A program made the translations under genes and the position numbers. The notes below the pieces were generated by a model. That model saw only the letters and a list, made by a program, of their open reading frames with translations, was not told the origin of the DNA and made no database searches. 64,000 nt of DNA from Vigna angularis. Its lineage: Eukaryota; Streptophyta; Magnoliopsida; Fabales; Fabaceae. Location of the stretch: the NCBI RefSeq assembly GCF_016808095.1, contig NC_068978.1, positions 19,894,806-19,958,805 of the forward strand. Direction: 5' to 3'. Each line of letters begins with the position of its first letter. Positions within the stretch are counted from its first letter, which is position 1. Positions 54,152 through 64,000 of this stretch are shown in pieces.

Positions 54152-55363
54152 GGGTTAAATATGTTTTTAGTCCCTAAACTATCAAACGAATTTGTTTTTA
54201 GTCCCTCCTTCAAACTAAGCTACATTTTGATCCTTCTACTTAAGGAAACTATAATTTTCTTCCTCCAAAACTAACAGTGTTAAAAAGCAGCTGAGGTGGC
54301 TAACGGTAGTGTGCCACATTATTTTTTTTTCTGACACGCAGTCAATTTTTTCCAGCTTTTCTCCCTCCGCGCTGTCTCCTTCCTTGCATCTTCTGAACAT
54401 TCTTCTCTTAGGTGTTTTCTTCCAAACTTGTGTGTGCTCTGTCGCTTGATCTTCGATGCTGTCAGCTGTGGCGACACCTTCAACTACCGTTATCGCCACC
54501 ATGGCAACGACGAAGGAAACGTTGGTGACTTTAGCTTGGTGGCTAGCCATGCAGAGAAGGAGGAGAGGTCGGAGAAGAGGTTGGAGAATCTGTCTGATAT
54601 TGATTTAAACTCCTCTCGTCGGAATGCTCGATTTGGAAGACGCTCATTCGCAAATCGCTTCGCTCTATGCTTTGCTCAATCTCGGAATCGGTAACGATGC
54701 GTGCATAATTTGCATTTTCATTCAAAATCTACCGTGGTGACATGTTAATTACACTAGAATCATTTGAAAGCTCACTCTCCCAATTCACGGGTTCAATTGA
54801 AGGAGAGGTTGCTTTTGCCCCCAATATGCAAATTAGGTTTTTTTCCCCAAAGGTCTGTTTTTTATTCTTATTTTGTTTGTTTCTGTGAAATTGAATTTGT
54901 GGGATTTCTTTCAATCAGACTCGTGATCCAATTCCACAATTTGTCCCTTCAATTTTGGTTAATTTTTCATTGGGTTTCTTTTTCTGCTTGTGAATGGATG
55001 GAAAGTTGGTTACTTTTATTCCCAAACATATAAGTTGTGCCATGAAGGAGACGTGCGGTGGACGGGGACGAAGATGGCGAGGTGGAAAAAGAGTTGACAA
55101 GGGCGGTGGATGGGACGAAGATGCAAGGAAGGAGAAGCTCCAGTGAGGGAAGGAGAAAAGCTGGAAAGATTGATTGTGTGTCAGAAAAAAATATGATGTG
55201 GCACACTACCGTTGGCCATCTCAGCTGATTTTTAACGTTGTTAGTTTTGGAGGACGAAAATTATGGTTTCCTTAAGTAGAAGGATCAAAATGTAGCTTAT
55301 CTTGAAAGATGGACTAAAAACAAATTCGCTTGATAGTTTAAGGACTAAAAACATATTTACCAC
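54152..55363. mobile_element. Mutator-type element nested in the hAT element
   Basis: The left end gggttaaatatgtttttagtccct mirrors the right end; arms of about 180 bp match. The TSD is a perfect 9 bp, taaattcaa (54143-54151 and 55364-55372). The GC-richer interior (54340-55150) includes short ORFs (for example 54428-54694) and a possible exon-intron boundary, so it may carry a host gene piece that I do not recognise. It shares its ends with the MITE at 2585-2960. Confidence 0.88.
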
Positions 55364-55372
55364 TAAATTCAA

Positions 55373-57621
55373 ATATACTGATTGGATGAATTTTTAATAT
55401 CGGTTTAAAATTTTTATTTTTTTTAGTTTGTCATATAAAATTCTTTTGTTGAATGTTTTGTATAGATATATATACATTAAAAAATTAAACCACAAACTTT
55501 ATAAAGTTTAAAATTAATTTCACGTAATAAAAGAACTAACTTTTTAATGAAAATCCTTATTAGGCAAAATTGTTATAAATATCATATATGTTAGTATACA
55601 AGATCTAGATGTAATCCTAGCCATTATAAAATCAGATTTTTTCTAATCTTTTAGATTAAATTAATATTTTAAAATCACACTTATCTTTATCCAACAAAGA
55701 TCGTTTATATTGAATTATTTATCATAATTGAGCCGATTGTAATAAAAAGTAGTTAAATAATAGATACAATATTTTTAAATAAATATAATGTTATAATTTA
55801 TAACACTAAAATTAAAATTATTATTATATTTAATTATTAACATATAAAATAAATAAAAATTATAATAATTGTCAACACCCAATTTCGTCGGGGTAAGTAA
55901 ATAATTAAAAATAAAGAGTAAGAAAATAATAATTAATGGTGGGTAAAAAGGGATAAAATAATAACTATAATACCGAATACAATATTTTTGAAATGTTAGT
56001 TTAATATGGTAATTTTTTGAATCAATATTGTGCTAATAATTATAAACAGTAATTAAAATAGTATATTAATATAATTTGCTGCGTGAGTTGCTTTTAAAGA
56101 GGAAAATATGATTTTTTTTTAAAATGGACAAATTTTTTGACAATATTGATAATCAATGTTTTGAATATTATTTAATTCGTTTTCTAGCAACAAAGACCAT
56201 TTTTTTCCCTATTTTGTTCATTGTCAATTAATTCACAATTAAGGACAAGATTATCATAATATTACAATGTGTGTATATAAATACGCACTCTGCCATAGAA
56301 AAGGGAGGACGAAAAAAAGAGAAGGAGAAACATGCAGAAATAATAAAAAGAGAGAAACAGATGATAGAGAAAAATAAGTTCTCACACATAAGGTATTATT
56401 TTTTCTACATACAAATAATGTTTTTTTTAATCATAAATTTTTTTATAAGTATGTGTCGGGTTATGGCCAGTTTCTTTCTTTTTCCCACCATTCTTAAATA
56501 ATAAAAAAATACGAGATCTTTATGTCAATCTTGTTAAATCAAATCTTTGTTGGGTTCGCTTTTCAAAAATCTAAATCAATCTATAATCATTTTTAAAATA
56601 TAAACTCACAAACCTTTTTCTACATAAAGAACTATGCGATCCCTGATTGTCCATCATAAATGGATATACGTAGGAGCAATGTCATTCCTTATGGGTTCAT
56701 AAAACAACAAAAAATATTTTTGTTTATTAATAGTTTCTTTTTTTTTTTTAAGGAAAAATTAAACATTTATAATAATAAATAAATTACATCAATGTCTCTT
56801 AATAAGAAACTAATAAAAAAGACAAATGAATATAATATAAAATATATGAAAAGACATAAAAATATATAAATTGATGTCATTGACTAAATTATACGTTTCA
56901 TAAAAAAACTCTAAAAGAATTATATAAATTTATAAATAATAAATATTAATTTTATTAAATTTGGAAAATTAAAAAAGTTAAAAAGTTATTAAGTCAAAAT
57001 TTTAACATGTTCACACCAATTAAAAAAATTGTAATTTTGATCACAAATCTTAATCGAATGATATTGATTTAAACTATTGACAAAATAGATTACCATCTAT
57101 AAATAAATTCATTAGTCCATCAAAATTTTACAAATTAAATTAAATTTTTTAACTTTTAAACCTATTTTATGTTGATATCTCTTAACTGTCAAATTTACAA
57201 ACCAAAATTAAGATGAAAAAATTATCAAAACAAAATTTGGAAATTAAGGAATAATTGTATAAAAGCATTATTATTAAACTAATTAATATAGAAATAGTTA
57301 TAAGTAGAAAATTAATTTTATTGGCAAAAAAATATAATTACACATGAATCAATTATGGTTATAAGTTGTTACTAACAAAGATAAAATGAAAATAAAAAAT
57401 ACACATGATTTGTGATTACTTGTATGATGATATTATGTTTCTGGGCGTTAAATTTTGTAAAAAAGAAAGCCCATGGGTTGGCCCTGTCCTATAAGGCTTT
57501 AAGGGATTTTAGCCTGTGAACTTTTTTAATAAAGAGTTTTTTTTTGTCTTGTGGACTTTTTTGACCCCAACCCACATAAACTAGAGCCAAATCTTATTAA
57601 AAGAGCTCATTTGACAGCTCT
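55373..57621. other. AT-rich interior of the hAT element
   Basis: About 2.2 kb of AT-rich sequence. The only ORF over 70 codons (56271-56501) has a Lys-rich part and a hydrophobic part but no family features. A gtcaacacccaatttcgtcg string at 55870-55890 may be a tiny LTR relic. Confidence 0.45.
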
Positions 57622-57769
57622 AGTCTTGGATCAAGACCATTATCCGAATAAAAATTAAAGATTATTGAAATAATAATATATCTTTCATATCTTACAAATC
57701 ACATTCAACTTTAAACATTAAAACATTAGAATGAAAATATTATAAAATTACGATATTTTTTAACGGTTC

Positions 57770-58015
57770 AATCATCCATCCCCAATAACAGAAATGATGA
57801 AAGTTCTTAAATATATTAAAGGTTGTTCTAAAAAAGTCCACAGGAATCCAGAAATTGATGATCATCTTATCCACAAGAAAGCTCAATCGAGTCCTAAGTA
57901 GTTGCTATCCGTTTGTTTGTCCAATTTTTGCTAACATATTTACCAAAGCTCTTCCTCCTTGCCTATTCTCGATTTAATTTATCCGAGATATTCACACATC
58001 TCCAACTTGCACATG
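57770..58015 (+). pseudogene. Relic of Copia RNase H
   Basis: Short in-frame phrases, MKVLKYIKG near 57796-57822 and ANIFTKALPPCLFSI near 57930-57972, correspond to the region between RT and the end of a Copia pol (usual: VLRYLKGT and LADIFTKAL). Stops lie between them. It is a small, old fragment. Confidence 0.6.
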
Positions 58016-58237
58016 ATAAAAGAGAAGAAACTGACTGCTTTCTTGATCCAATCCATTCCTCAACCTTTAACATTTTTTTGTAACATATTCTTTTTCTCTT
58101 ATATTGGCTGTAAAAGTCATAAATTGTAGATGATATTAATTGTATATCGTACTAATTTGTCTTTATCCTTTATTTATTTTTGTCTTTTTGAGTGTCGTTA
58201 CCATCGCTTATCCAATAGAATAAAATGTCATGTCCCG

Positions 58238-58238
<1 letters not shown>

Positions 58239-58315
<77 letters not shown>
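58239..58315. repeat. (TA)n microsatellite, about 77 bp
   Basis: Uninterrupted TA dinucleotide run. Confidence 0.98.
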
Positions 58316-58317
<2 letters not shown>

Positions 58318-59406
58318 CTAAAATATTTTATTAATTTTTCAAACTTATCTTTTTGTCTTATTTTCAAATTTTTATTCAATTATTTTAAATTTTAGTTCTT
58401 CGTATTTCTTTTTGAATTTCTTTTTTATTTTATTCTTGTGTGTTTACTTTTAAAGAAATTTTAGAAATTCCAAATGTTTTATTATTCTGTTTAAATTTTG
58501 AGTGTTTCATCTGATATTATATGCATAAATATCTAAAGTATTCACGTCGGAATCCAGTTTATGTAATTTAATCAGAATTTAAACTCAATGAAAATTACTA
58601 AAATATACTGACTTTATTTTTATATGTTTACTTGTGAAAACCGAATTCTTTTTAAAAATAAATAAAAAATTGTATTTATTATTGCTCTCTTTTTTATTCA
58701 AATTAGAATACAAATAGTGTTGGTCTAAATAAGAAAACTTATATATAATATTTTTTTTAAAATTTAAATAAGTCCAGATATTTATTTTTAATCTAAAACA
58801 CAATTATCACACCGTTCACAATAAGCCAATAAACAGTGTAATGAGGTGACAAATAGATAAGGTAATGCTTTTATATATAAGTGGAGAAAGTTCCAAAAGT
58901 AACAAGCTAACGAGGGTGTTTTAAAAATCTCAAGATAATATGCTAACAAGGTGACAAGTGCCACCATTTAAGTGTGTTTTTATTAAAACATTTATCATAC
59001 TATAGAAATTTAAGAATCTCTATGATTTTACTCCATCATGTTACATATTAAAATAAATAAAAAATACCTGTGACTTTGTGGTTTCAATTTTTATACTGAC
59101 CATTATCCAATTTTTCGACCATTTTAAGACTTACATATTTGCATTTCAATTGTATAATCATGAGTCACTGTCAATCAAAGATAAAGACCCTAGATTTGCA
59201 TGTGTATCAAATTGAAAATCTCAACGTGGTTGTTCCACAAATTATAATAAATTGATTCATTAATATAACGCGTGTACTAGATATACTCAATAATTCATGC
59301 ATATCATATCAAACGCACATATTTCTCCAATGATTAAAATAACCTGTTCTCCATTTATCAGTCTCTTTTTCTCTCTTTCAAATAATTCTTTTATAAAAGT
59401 ACAATT
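58316..59406. other. AT-rich intergenic DNA
   Basis: No credible gene or TE domain in this 1.1 kb. It ends with caatt (59402-59406), the left TSD of the next element. Confidence 0.5.
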
Positions 59407-60475
59407 TGTTAGCAAAATGATGAAGATGAAGTTTTGATGATATCCAAATCAAGTCAAGAACAACCAAGACTCATAAAGAATGATTTTTGAAGACTTGTAA
59501 CTTTTGTAATAACTGTATGAACATAGGAAATTAGGGGTTTTATGTATGCATTCAAAAGTGATGTAAAAATGTACCAAGAAGCAAAAACTGTGCAGTGCTA
59601 ATCGATTAACAGAGGTTAGTAATCGATTGTTCCAGAGACGAATGGAGAAACACAGCACTGCATGCTAATCGATTAACAAGGGCTGTTAATCGATTAGCGT
59701 TAATCGATTAGCAGAGGCTGTTAATCGATTAACAAAGTGTCCGTTTGAAAAACTAGCCGTTTTTTGAGCCGTTGGACTATCCGTTGTTTTGTCTTTTAGT
59801 GACTAATCGATTAACAACTTAAGTTAATCGATTAACACAGTGAGAAAGGCTGAAAACGAAAAATGGAAGAGCCTTTGGATGAGTCTATAAATAGACTCTC
59901 ATTTCCTCTCAAGATTAACAATCAATTAGAAACTCTTCCCTTGTGCTCAAATACTCAGAAACTCTTGAGAATTGTGTGCTCTTGTTCGGCTTGTGAAACT
60001 CGTGTCTGTAGAGCTGGTGAAGTGCTGCTACGGTGACAGAGGAAATAGCCGGTTCATCCTTGGTGTGTCTGAGGAGGTGTTCGGAAGAGGAAGTTCATCC
60101 TTCGTGAAGTATTCGGAGGAGGTGTTCATCCTTTGTGAAGACTCAAAGGAGGTGTAGGTTCATCTCTTGTGGTATCAAGAGAGGTGGTTTCTAAACTTTT
60201 ACAAATTGTTTCTTTGTGATTGTAATTTGTAATTGTTTTGTGATTAGTGAATTGTTTATCTTGCTTTGAGATAAACGACTGGACGTAGGATTGGTAAGAT
60301 CCGAACCAGGATAAAATCATCTGTGCAAATTTCTCTCAACCTTACTCTCTTTATTTGTCTTTATTAATTGCTTGGTAAGTTTAATTGAGTAGAAATTAAA
60401 AGGCACACGTTCGTATTAAAAACCCTCTTGGTTTGTTATTCCACGCTAACCCATCTGCTACAGTCGCTCCTGACA
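59407..60475 (+). repeat. 5' LTR of the gag-only Sirevirus
   Basis: tgttagcaaaatgatg ... gctcctgaca. It carries eight or so atcgatta sites (59600-59842), including a back-to-back palindrome gctaatcgattaac / gttaatcgattagc. The TATA box follows. Confidence 0.93.
59885..59894 (+). promoter_or_regulatory. TATA box of the gag-only Sirevirus LTR
   Basis: ctataaatag, a strong plant TATA box, lies about 45 bp after the last atcgatta site in the LTR. The spacing fits a U3 promoter with upstream palindromic elements. Confidence 0.55.
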
Positions 60476-60477
60476 AT

Positions 60478-60490
60478 TGGTATCAGAGCT
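60478..60490 (+). other. Primer binding site (tRNA-Met)
   Basis: tggtatcagagct begins 3 bp inside the 5' LTR. It is the standard complement of initiator tRNA-Met. Confidence 0.92.
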
Positions 60491-60509
60491 TGCTTTGATA
60501 GTCATTCAA

Positions 60510-61562
60510 ATGGCGGGATCGTATCAAACATTCGCAGAGGGTGCTTCTATCAATAGACCACCGCTATTCACAGGTGAAAATTACGCATTTTGGAAGGTCA
60601 GAATGCAAATTTTTATGGAATCTATTGATATAGATATTTGGGATGTTGTTGCATTTGGTCCTTTTGTTCCAACTAACAATATGCAGGAACCAAAGCCCCG
60701 TGACCAATGGACTGCTGAAGATAAGAAAAAATTTGGTAATGATGTAAGAGCTCGTAACATTATTTCATCTCCTTTAACTATTAATGAGTTTTACAGGATT
60801 TCTGTCTGTAAAAGCGCTAAAGAAATGTGGGAAACTTTAAGAGTAACTCATGAAGGCGGAGATGAAATTGGGTGTGCTAAAACGAATACTTTAATCATGG
60901 AAGAGAATAATTCAAGCTCTTCATCAAGCACAACATCAAGTATGGGTGATTCTGATGAGCAAGCATATATTTGTTTAGTGGTAAATGACGATATAGTTGG
61001 AAGTCAAGTAAGTACCTCTAGCGATTCTGATGATTCTGATGATATTGATGAAGATGAATTACATGAAACTTATAGAGAATTATTGATAGAATCAGAAAAA
61101 CTAGATCTTGCTCACAAAAAATTGAAAAAGGATTTCAAAGAGTTAAAATTGAATTTTGAAAATACTCTTGAAGAAAATCAAAATTTAAAAACAAATTTTG
61201 AAACTATTATTGATGAAAATAAAACTTTGAAAAATAAAATTTTATTTTATGAAAAAGGTAAATATACTAGTAGTGATGAATGTGCATCTTGTGTTAATTA
61301 TAAGAAACTACTAGATGAAACAACCTCAGGAGAATGTAGTAAAAATAATGAAAATAAGGTTGTTAAAAATAAGTATGTTCCTAGAATTAAAAATAAACAT
61401 AATCATAGAACCCGTAGAACTTGGGTAGAAAAAGGAACAACTTATAGGAACACAAATGTTGTATCATGCTTTTATTGTATGAAAAAGGGCCATACATCTA
61501 ACAAATGTAAAATTAAGCATTATGGTGTTCCAAGTGGTAGATATGTTTGGGTTATAAAATGA
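60510..61562 (+). CDS. gag: Gag of the gag-only Sirevirus, internally deleted
   Basis: An intact ORF of 350 codons. The start at 60510 (MAGSYQTFAEGASINRPPLF) is chosen because it aligns with the Gag start of the Sirevirus at 26862; an in-frame ATG at 60477 overlaps the PBS. LFTGENYAFWKVRMQIFMES and VCKSAKEMWETLRVTHEGG are the N-terminal Gag blocks. At TNTLIMEENNSSSSSS the sequence jumps: the Gag core and first zinc knuckle present in the other copy are missing. The Asp/Ser-rich linker, a long coiled coil (about residues 180-265) and one CCHC knuckle, CFYCMKKGHTSNKC at 320-333, follow. It could be made as a protein. Confidence 0.9.
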   Translation: MAGSYQTFAEGASINRPPLFTGENYAFWKVRMQIFMESIDIDIWDVVAFGPFVPTNNMQEPKPRDQWTAEDKKKFGNDVRARNIISSPLTINEFYRISVCKSAKEMWETLRVTHEGGDEIGCAKTNTLIMEENNSSSSSSTTSSMGDSDEQAYICLVVNDDIVGSQVSTSSDSDDSDDIDEDELHETYRELLIESEKLDLAHKKLKKDFKELKLNFENTLEENQNLKTNFETIIDENKTLKNKILFYEKGKYTSSDECASCVNYKKLLDETTSGECSKNNENKVVKNKYVPRIKNKHNHRTRRTWVEKGTTYRNTNVVSCFYCMKKGHTSNKCKIKHYGVPSGRYVWVIK

Positions 61563-61754
61563 TTTCTTTTTTCTAAATCTAACCCAAAGGACCCATACAA
61601 AATAGTTGGGTACCAAATGTTTCATATTTAAGAATTTTTTTTAAAAATGTTTTTGCTTTAAACATTTGAAATAGAAGAATGTGTGCATGTTGTCTTTGAT
61701 AAAATGTATGTTGTTTTTCCTTAATATTTCTATGCATATATCCTTTTATTAAGG

Positions 61755-61960
61755 GGGAGTATAATTTCTAATAAATTTAGGGGGAGCAATTATACATCAC
61801 TTTTTAATAATGATCAAAAAGGGGGAGAAATATTTAAAGCCTTAAACTTATTTCTAAGTTCACTAACAATTGTTTCTTCCTTAAGTTGTGTTTTAAATAC
61901 AGATTATTACCAAAAGCTTTAAATCAAGAAGTTTTTGATCATCATAAAAAAGGGGGAGAT
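61755..61960 (+). other. Multiple polypurine tracts
   Basis: aagggggagta (61754-61764), tagggggagc (61779-61788), aaaagggggagaa (61817-61830) and aaaaagggggaga (61948-61960, adjacent to the LTR). Such repeated tracts are a Sirevirus trait. Confidence 0.8.
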
Positions 61961-63029
61961 TATTAGCAAAATGATGAAGATGAAGTTTTGATGATGTCCA
62001 AATCAAGTCAAGAACAACCAAGACTCATAAAGAATGATTTTTGAAGACTTGTAACTTTTGTAATAACTGTATGAACATAGGAAATTAGTGGTTTTATGTA
62101 TGCATTCAAAAGTGATGTAAAAATGCACCAAGAAGCAAAAACTGTGCAGTGCTAATCGATTAAAAGAGGTCAGTAATCGATTGTTCTAAAGACGAATGGA
62201 GAAGCACAGCACTGCATGCTAATCGATTAACAAGGGCTGTTAATCGATTAGCGTTAATCGATTAGCAGAGGCTGTTAATCGATTAACAAAGTGTCCGTTT
62301 GAAAAACTAGCCGTTTTTTGAGCCGTTGGACTATCCGTTGTTTTGTCTTTTAGTGACTAATCGATTAACAACTTAAGTTAATCGATTAACACAGTGAGAA
62401 AGGCTGAAAACGAAAAATGGAAGAGCCTTTGGATGAGTCTATAAATAGACTCTCATTTCCTCTCAAGATTAACAATCAATTAGAAACTCTTCCCTTGTGC
62501 TCAAATACTCAGAAACTCTTGAGAATTGTGTGCTCTTGTTCGACTTGTGAAACTCGTGTCTGTAGAGCTGGTGAAGTGCTGCTACGGTGACAGAGGAAAT
62601 AGCCGGTTCATCCTTGGTGTGTCTGAGGAGGTGTTCGGAAGAGGAAGTTCATCCTTCGTGAAGTATTCGGAGGAGGTGTTCATCCTTTGTGAAGACTCAA
62701 AGGAGGTGTAGGTTCATCTCTTGTGGTATCAAGAGAGGTGGTTTCTAAACTTTTACAAATTGTTTCTTTGTGATTGTAATTTGTAATTGTTTTGTGATTA
62801 GTGAATTGTTTATCTTGCTTTGAGATAAACGACTGGACGTAGGATTGGTAAGATCCGAACCAGGATAAAATCATCTGTGCAAATTTCTCTCAACCTTACT
62901 CTCTTTATTTGTCTTTATTAATTGCTTGGTAAGTTTAATTGAGTAGAAATTAAAAGGCACACGTTCGTATTAAAAACTCTCTTGGTTTGTTATTCCACAC
63001 TAACCCATCCGCTGCAGCCGCTCCTGACA
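61961..63029 (+). repeat. 3' LTR of the gag-only Sirevirus
   Basis: Begins tattagcaaaatgatg (TG mutated to TA) and ends ctcctgaca. It is otherwise nearly identical to the 5' LTR, including the palindromes and TATA box. Confidence 0.93.
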
Positions 63030-63034
63030 CAATT

Positions 63035-63560
63035 AAGATTAATGGAATTAAAAGTATTAACGTTATCGTACTTGAAAAAATATTGGAAATAAAATAGAAA
63101 CATGTGATTTTAATCTCTTCTGATTATGCACATAAAAAATTTCTATTTTTAATATAGTATGTCGGTAGTATACTTTAAATCCATATAAGAATGAATTAAA
63201 AAAAAAATCTTTTCTATCGCATGAATGAATTGACTGAACATTTTCTTATTATTATTGCGCTTTGGTTTTAAATATTTCTTTGGTGTATTTGGTTGCTAAG
63301 CCATTTAGGGCATTAGATATTGGATGAAGAAGCTAAGAAGGAAATAATAGGTTTGTTTGTAGAATTGAGAAGGTAAGCTTTAGACGTTGAATATAAAAAA
63401 ATTAGGTACAATCTTGTTATGTTTAAAAGATACCCAGAGTAATACATTTATAACGAAGAATGATACACTTATATATAATAATAAAAAATATGTTAAATAG
63501 AAGATATCGTTAAAAACAATATTTATCAATATATTAAATAATAGAAAAAGTCTACGTTTT
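63035..63560. other. AT-rich intergenic DNA
   Basis: AT-rich with no credible gene. From about 63400 it may be LTR-derived sequence belonging to the Copia relic that follows. Confidence 0.4.
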
Positions 63561-63589
63561 CCTAATTAGCATAAAATATAATATATCTA

Positions 63590-64000
63590 ATACTCCTCTT
63601 CAAGTTGGTGCATATATCAAATTTGTTAGAAATATAATCAATTCTCGCTTTCCTTAAAGATTTACTGAAAATGTTTTTAACTGATTACTTAAGTTAACGA
63701 ACTCACTCTTGATATTTTCAAATACAACCTTTTCTTAAATGAAATGATAGTCAATCTTAATGTGTTTGGTCCTTTCACAGGATTAAAATTGATATTAAGA
63801 GTTGTCTGATTGTCACATATAAGTGTCATTTAAGTGACATCTCCAAATTGTAACTCTCTATGTAATTGCTTAAGCCAAACAAGTTTACAAGTAGCTAAGA
63901 CCATAATATATTATGCTTCTACATTAGATCTTGCCATAACACTTAGTTTCTTGCTCTTCTAAAAAATCAAGCTACCCGTAATGGAGACACTATACCCGGA
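63590..64000 (-). pseudogene. Relic of Copia RNase H running off the window
   Basis: On the minus strand the phrases LSVMARSNVEA (about 63915-63947), YIMVLATCKLVWLKQLHREL, CDNQTT and TKHIKIDYHFI (about 63742-63774) follow in the order of a Copia RNase H (usual: SVVARSSAEAEYRAMA..., CDNQ.A, TKHIEID.HF). Stops and frame changes interrupt them. After the coding end come the worn LTR-side sequences near 63560-63600. The rest of the element lies beyond 64000. Confidence 0.75.

Larger units (their letters stand above)
53633..57622. mobile_element. Non-autonomous hAT-type element, 4.0 kb
   Basis: The ends are tagcggtgtcatttgagc (left) and the reverse complement tagagctgtcaaatgagc (right), about 15 of 18 alike, a typical hAT TIR. 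The flanks gtctagga (53625-53632) and gtcttgga (57623-57630) match at 7 of 8, an 8-bp TSD. Both ends carry 'cccatgggttg' and 'gtgggttgggg' phrases in mirrored position. There is no hAT transposase. A Mutator-type element (54152-55363) lies inside; the rest is AT-rich, non-coding DNA. Confidence 0.78.
59407..63029 (+). mobile_element. Young gag-only Sirevirus derivative, 3.6 kb
   Basis: LTRs of 1069 bp each (59407-60475 and 61961-63029) differ at only about 15 positions by eye. The TSD is a perfect 5 bp, caatt (59402-59406 and 63030-63034). A perfect tRNA-Met PBS follows the left LTR, and several aagggggag tracts precede the right one, as in Sireviruses. The interior is 1.5 kb and encodes only Gag; pol is absent. 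The long, nearly identical LTRs make it one of the most recent insertions here. It would need a full Sirevirus for enzymes. Confidence 0.95.

Noticed and set aside
58130..58379. ORFs of Tyr-Ile repeats on both strands, also at 12880-13158
   Set aside because: They translate (TA)n microsatellites.
60477..60509. Gag start at the ATG at 60477
   Set aside because: It overlaps the tRNA-Met primer site; the ATG at 60510 aligns with the Gag start of the related Sirevirus.

Overview
The window is plant nuclear DNA that is AT-rich, dense in transposable elements (TEs) and almost free of host genes. The one intact host gene is an intronless ABA receptor of the PYL4/5/6 subfamily (11962-12621, minus). 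Its form, together with the TE families (Mutator-like elements ending GGGTTAAATATG..., tRNA-Asp-primed Athila elements, Sireviruses), suggests a legume, probably a Phaseoleae such as Vigna or Phaseolus. That assignment is inference from memory; no search was run.

Layout. 1-6097: AT-rich DNA with three Mutator-type terminal-inverted-repeat (TIR) elements (889-2239, 2585-2960, 4049-5859); the two larger ones hold GC-richer, gene-like interiors. 6098-9899: a gag-only Ty3/Gypsy LTR element with a tRNA-Lys primer site, a 26-bp array in each LTR and a 56-bp array inside. 9905-16471: gene-poor AT-rich DNA around the PYL gene, with a (TA)31 tract upstream of it. 16472-36760: a minus-strand Athila-like Ty3/Gypsy element (here A1). 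Its 3' LTR is split by an 11.1-kb Sirevirus (16730-27876), which is itself split by a 3.1-kb CACTA transposon (21502-24564). A1's RT gene is split by a shrunken Athila insertion (32210-33609).

36756-48199: a plus-strand Athila relative (A2) that has gag and protease but no RT or integrase, plus a 3' ORF. It is joined head-on to A1 through two truncated LTRs. A2 holds a solo LTR (37779-39471), a 475-bp tandem duplication and an 856-bp hairpin element whose arms contain 5S-rRNA-like sequence (42703-43558). 48290-53530: a decayed CACTA-class region with a transposase-associated domain and Ulp1-type protease remnants, carrying two TRIM-like elements. 53633-57622: a hAT-type element with a Mutator-type element inside. 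59407-63029: a young gag-only Sirevirus derivative. The right edge is a Copia pol relic.

How the parts relate. Target-site duplications (TSDs) that I could read base by base fix the order of many insertions. Nearly every retroelement coding region is broken by stops, frameshifts, lost catalytic residues or later insertions. The gag-only and gag-pro elements would need enzymes supplied in trans. The points that most deserve checking are the CACTA element carrying a MAP-kinase exon and a GH3-like first exon, the 5S-containing hairpin element, and an apparently related extra ORF lying 3' of pol in both a Copia and a Gypsy element.
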